A stretch of DNA of 64,000 nucleotides, taken from the NCBI GenBank assembly GCA_902779125.1, contig CACZAC010000018.1, positions 1 to 64,000 of the forward strand. Reading direction: 5' to 3'. Below are positions 61,896-64,000 of this stretch, one piece after another. Below the pieces are notes generated by a model, which searched no databases, was not told the DNA's origin, and worked only from the letters and a program-made list of their open reading frames with translations. Source of the DNA: an uncultured Bacteroidales bacterium. GTDB taxonomy: Bacteria; Bacteroidota; Bacteroidia; Bacteroidales; Muribaculaceae. Each line of letters opens with the position of its first letter. Position 1 is the first letter of the stretch. A program made the translations under genes and the position numbers.

Positions 61896-63299
61896 TTATT
61901 GAGTCAGGCTGGCAGTAATCGCCTGTACTTCACGCGAAAAGTCTTTTTCTATCGACATGCGCTGCTCAATCTGGATGCAGGCATGCAGCACGGTCGCATG
62001 GGTGCGGTCCAGCTTTGCACCGATACTGGTTGATGACATCTGAGCCTCTTTCTTGGCGAGATACATCACCAACTGGCGGGCATCGCTGATTTCGCGCTTG
62101 CGTGATTTGCCATAAATCACATCGGTGGGCAGGTTGTAGTAGTCAGCCACAGTCTCGGCAATGGACTCAAAGGTAACCTGTTTCTCGGTAACCTTGACCG
62201 TGTTGCCGATGACGCTGCGGGCGAGGTCAATCGTGATGTCCTGTCCCAGCATGGTGGCATGGGCCAACAGGGCTACCATGACGCCTTCAAGCTCACGCAC
62301 GCTCTCGGTCACATGAGAAGCAATGAAGTCGAGCACCTCGTCGCTGATGGTCAATCCGTCCTGAGCTGCTTTCATAGCGAGGAACTTGCGCCTCAGCACA
62401 AAGTCGGGCTTCTCCAATTCCACGGTCATGCCCCACTTGAAGCGGGAAATCAGCCTGGGCTCCATACCGTCGAGGTCACTCGGGCGGCAATCACTGGACA
62501 TCACCAATTGGCGCTGGTGCTGATGCAAGTGGTTGAAGATATGGAAGAAGGTATTCTGGGTCTTCTCCTTTCCTGCCAGGAACTGTATATCGTCGAGCAG
62601 GAGGACGTCAATACTCTGGTAAAAATTAATGAAGTCGTTGACTTTCTTCTGGATAACAGCGGTCGTGTACTGGCTCTCGAACACTCTCGAGGAGACATAA
62701 AGCACCCTCATGCGCGGATTATTCTCCTTGAGTTTCACGCCGATAGCCTGCAAAAGGTGGGTCTTGCCCACACCCGTTGAGCCAAAGACGAACAAGGGGT
62801 TGTAAGTCTTCACCTCGGGATGCTCGGCAATCGTCTGGCCAATGCTGAGCGCAAGCTTGTTGCTCATGCTGCTGCAATAGTTCTCAAAGGTGTATCGCGG
62901 ATTGAGCTGCGGGTCGATATCCTCAAGCGTATCTTCACGCTCGAAGGGGTTGGCGACACGCGGCTTGCGGATCTTGAGTTCTTGCTTGAGCTTGACACTA
63001 GAGTTGTCCTCGGACTGCTCGACAGCACTGGCGTCATCATTAGCTACCACATTATATTTATAGGTGAGCCTGACATTCTCGCCAAATACCATCTTTAAGG
63101 CTGCCGACAAGATATCAATGTATCGACCCTCAATCTGTTCCACAAAGAACTGCGAGGGAACCCGAAGCGTCACGCGGTTGTTTTCCTGGTCAAAGTCAAC
63201 GGCAACAATGGGAGCGAACCAAACATCAAATTGTTCGGCCGGGAGGTTTGCCTTGATGACGTCAAGGCAACGGTTCCACTGTTGTGCAACGTTAAACAT
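61896..63299 (-). CDS. dnaA: Chromosomal replication initiator DnaA
   Basis: 467 residues. Domain I (1-80), a linker rich in Ser and Glu, the AAA+ domain with Walker A GSTGVGKT (173-180) and Walker B LLLDDIQFL, then the domain IV DNA-binding signature DRTHATVLHAC. It binds DnaA boxes at oriC and opens the origin. No run of TTATCCACA-like boxes is seen in the upstream gap, so oriC is not placed here. Confidence 0.97.
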   Translation of the reverse strand: MFNVAQQWNRCLDVIKANLPAEQFDVWFAPIVAVDFDQENNRVTLRVPSQFFVEQIEGRYIDILSAALKMVFGENVRLTYKYNVVANDDASAVEQSEDNSSVKLKQELKIRKPRVANPFEREDTLEDIDPQLNPRYTFENYCSSMSNKLALSIGQTIAEHPEVKTYNPLFVFGSTGVGKTHLLQAIGVKLKENNPRMRVLYVSSRVFESQYTTAVIQKKVNDFINFYQSIDVLLLDDIQFLAGKEKTQNTFFHIFNHLHQHQRQLVMSSDCRPSDLDGMEPRLISRFKWGMTVELEKPDFVLRRKFLAMKAAQDGLTISDEVLDFIASHVTESVRELEGVMVALLAHATMLGQDITIDLARSVIGNTVKVTEKQVTFESIAETVADYYNLPTDVIYGKSRKREISDARQLVMYLAKKEAQMSSTSIGAKLDRTHATVLHACIQIEQRMSIEKDFSREVQAITASLTQ

Positions 63300-63721
63300 T
63301 TTGTAATATTTTTCTTAGTAATGGTTGTTTTTTTCGTGCTTTTAGCAGTACAAATTTCGGTCAATATTTTCTTATAAAAAAGTGCTCAAAAAATTTGGAT
63401 ATTTCATTTCAAGTGTAACAATGTTGAAAAACAAAGGGTTACAACATTGTTTAAATTTTTATACATTTCATGGGATATAACTTTTATTATCTCATTCATA
63501 TTCAGCCAATTAGCAACAATACATGATTTAACTATTTCATTTTTCAAACTCGCAAATGGCTGTTATTGCTAGGGTTTGATTTTGCAAATCCCGAAAACCA
63601 TAAATTTCAAAAAAAACTCTATTTAGATTGAGTCCAAATAGAGTTTTTTATCCGCTCTCAAGAGGTCATTTTGGACCTCCAGAAATGAATTGCATCAGTT
63701 AAATTCAAACACGCTAGCATG
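63300..63721. other. AT-rich gap upstream of dnaA
   Basis: No gene is visible. The gap holds one perfect 10-bp inverted repeat, AACAATGTTG (63417-63426) and CAACATTGTT (63442-63451), about 120-150 bp upstream of dnaA, a possible operator. It also holds a bidirectional terminator near its right end. No recognisable DnaA box cluster was found. Confidence 0.5.
63611..63649. terminator. Bidirectional intrinsic terminator
   Basis: 14-bp stem AAAAAACTCTATTT/AAATAGAGTTTTTT with an 11-nt loop. It ends the MCE-family gene on the minus strand. Confidence 0.85.
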
Positions 63722-64000
63722 TTAGAAAACTTTGATATTAATATAGCGTTTGGGATTTGCCTTGATATCGGTCAGCAACGAGTCAAGACTGGCTATGGCG
63801 TGGTTAGCGTTATCATAGAGCTCGCGGTCGTTCACAATCTTGCCCAGCGAAGAATTCTTGTCGTTTAGCTGTTCGCTCAAGGCCTGCAGGTTGGCCAACG
63901 TGGTGTTGAGTTTGGTCATTGTCTCGTCAAGAGGCAACTGCTTGAGAGAGGCCGTCAAGTCAGTAATGTCGCTCGAAGCGCCAGTCAGGTTGCCTGTAAT
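63722..64000 (-). CDS. MCE/MlaD-family protein, C-terminal part (cut by window edge)
   Basis: The frame is open to base 64000, so 92 residues of the C-terminus are visible. It is a helical, coiled-coil-like tail with repeated LTxLxxLP and NxTLANLQALSEQLND patterns, followed by GKIVNDRELYDNANHAIASLDSLLTDIKANPKRYINIKVF. The terminal NPKRYI.. and L/N heptads are typical of Bacteroidota MCE proteins, which thread lipids across the envelope. The MCE core itself is outside the window. Confidence 0.75.
   Translation of the reverse strand: MTGNLTGASSDITDLTASLKQLPLDETMTKLNTTLANLQALSEQLNDKNSSLGKIVNDRELYDNANHAIASLDSLLTDIKANPKRYINIKVF

Noticed and set aside
63300-63721. oriC next to dnaA
   Set aside because: No cluster of DnaA boxes was found in the gap, and in Bacteroidota dnaA is often far from the origin.

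Overview
The window is chromosomal DNA of a member of the Bacteroidales. The evidence is the repeated Bacteroidota-type promoter -7 box TAnnTTTG(C) before genes on both strands, a serine palmitoyltransferase for sphingolipids, the LpxC-FabZ fusion between lpxD and lpxA, a DUF4251 protein, a pRiA4b ORF-3-like protein and many MKK-type lipoproteins. The gene content resembles Prevotella or Muribaculaceae, but I cannot name a genus from the sequence alone.

Positions 1 to about 15300 are the right-hand part of a prophage. It holds a tail/fibre gene cut by the window edge, a lysis block (holin, unknown protein, T7-lysozyme-type amidase, small membrane protein), a 1.1 kb non-coding control region, a tape measure gene, an AT-rich cargo cassette (Asp-box lipoprotein, small membrane protein, secreted protein), a large tail protein, a glycine-zipper ORF and a tyrosine integrase. 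The integrase abuts the 3' end of a tRNA-Gly(CCC), the likely attachment site. The other end lies outside the window. The prophage structural genes are GC-rich, while the cargo is AT-rich and each cargo gene has its own host-type promoter.

From 15.4 to 31 kb are housekeeping and envelope genes: spt, ligA, DUF4251, a CPBP protease, an sppA-lpxK-punA-thiL run, a phosphoethanolamine-transferase-like sulfatase with a G9 tract in its coding strand, and an OmpA-type lipoprotein. A gene-less stretch at 29956-30187 has a promoter, nested hairpins and a terminator, and looks like a structured RNA gene.

From 31 to 50.4 kb are a dCMP deaminase, two tandem S41 proteases, a 273-bp inverted hairpin element, a 3D/RlpA-like protein, and an eight-gene minus-strand run (prfA, Rossmann/DUF2520 protein, maf, two paralogous secreted proteins, and a cobalamin/iron ABC importer). 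These are followed by a metallophosphoesterase, an LtaS-like enzyme, a GH3 glycosidase broken by a frameshift and apparent deletion, and a class-C-type serine hydrolase.

From 50.5 to 64 kb are a B3/B4 tRNA-binding protein with a threonylcarbamoyl-AMP synthase, a thioredoxin lipoprotein, the lipid A genes lpxD, lpxC/fabZ and lpxA, two paralogous TPR proteins, gyrA, an exonuclease, dnaA, and the C-terminus of an MCE-family protein.

The strongest unexplained signals are: (1) the 35309-35581 element, two inverted copies of a four-hairpin unit in which all eight hairpins have C-GNA-G triloops and the stems differ while still pairing; (2) a short minus-strand RNA in the prophage (about 1282-1385) with a canonical promoter, three C(UUCG)G hairpins and a terminal U-run; (3) the orphan structured transcript at 29956-30187; and (4) the cargo cassette bounded by a 36-bp duplication of the end of the tape measure gene.
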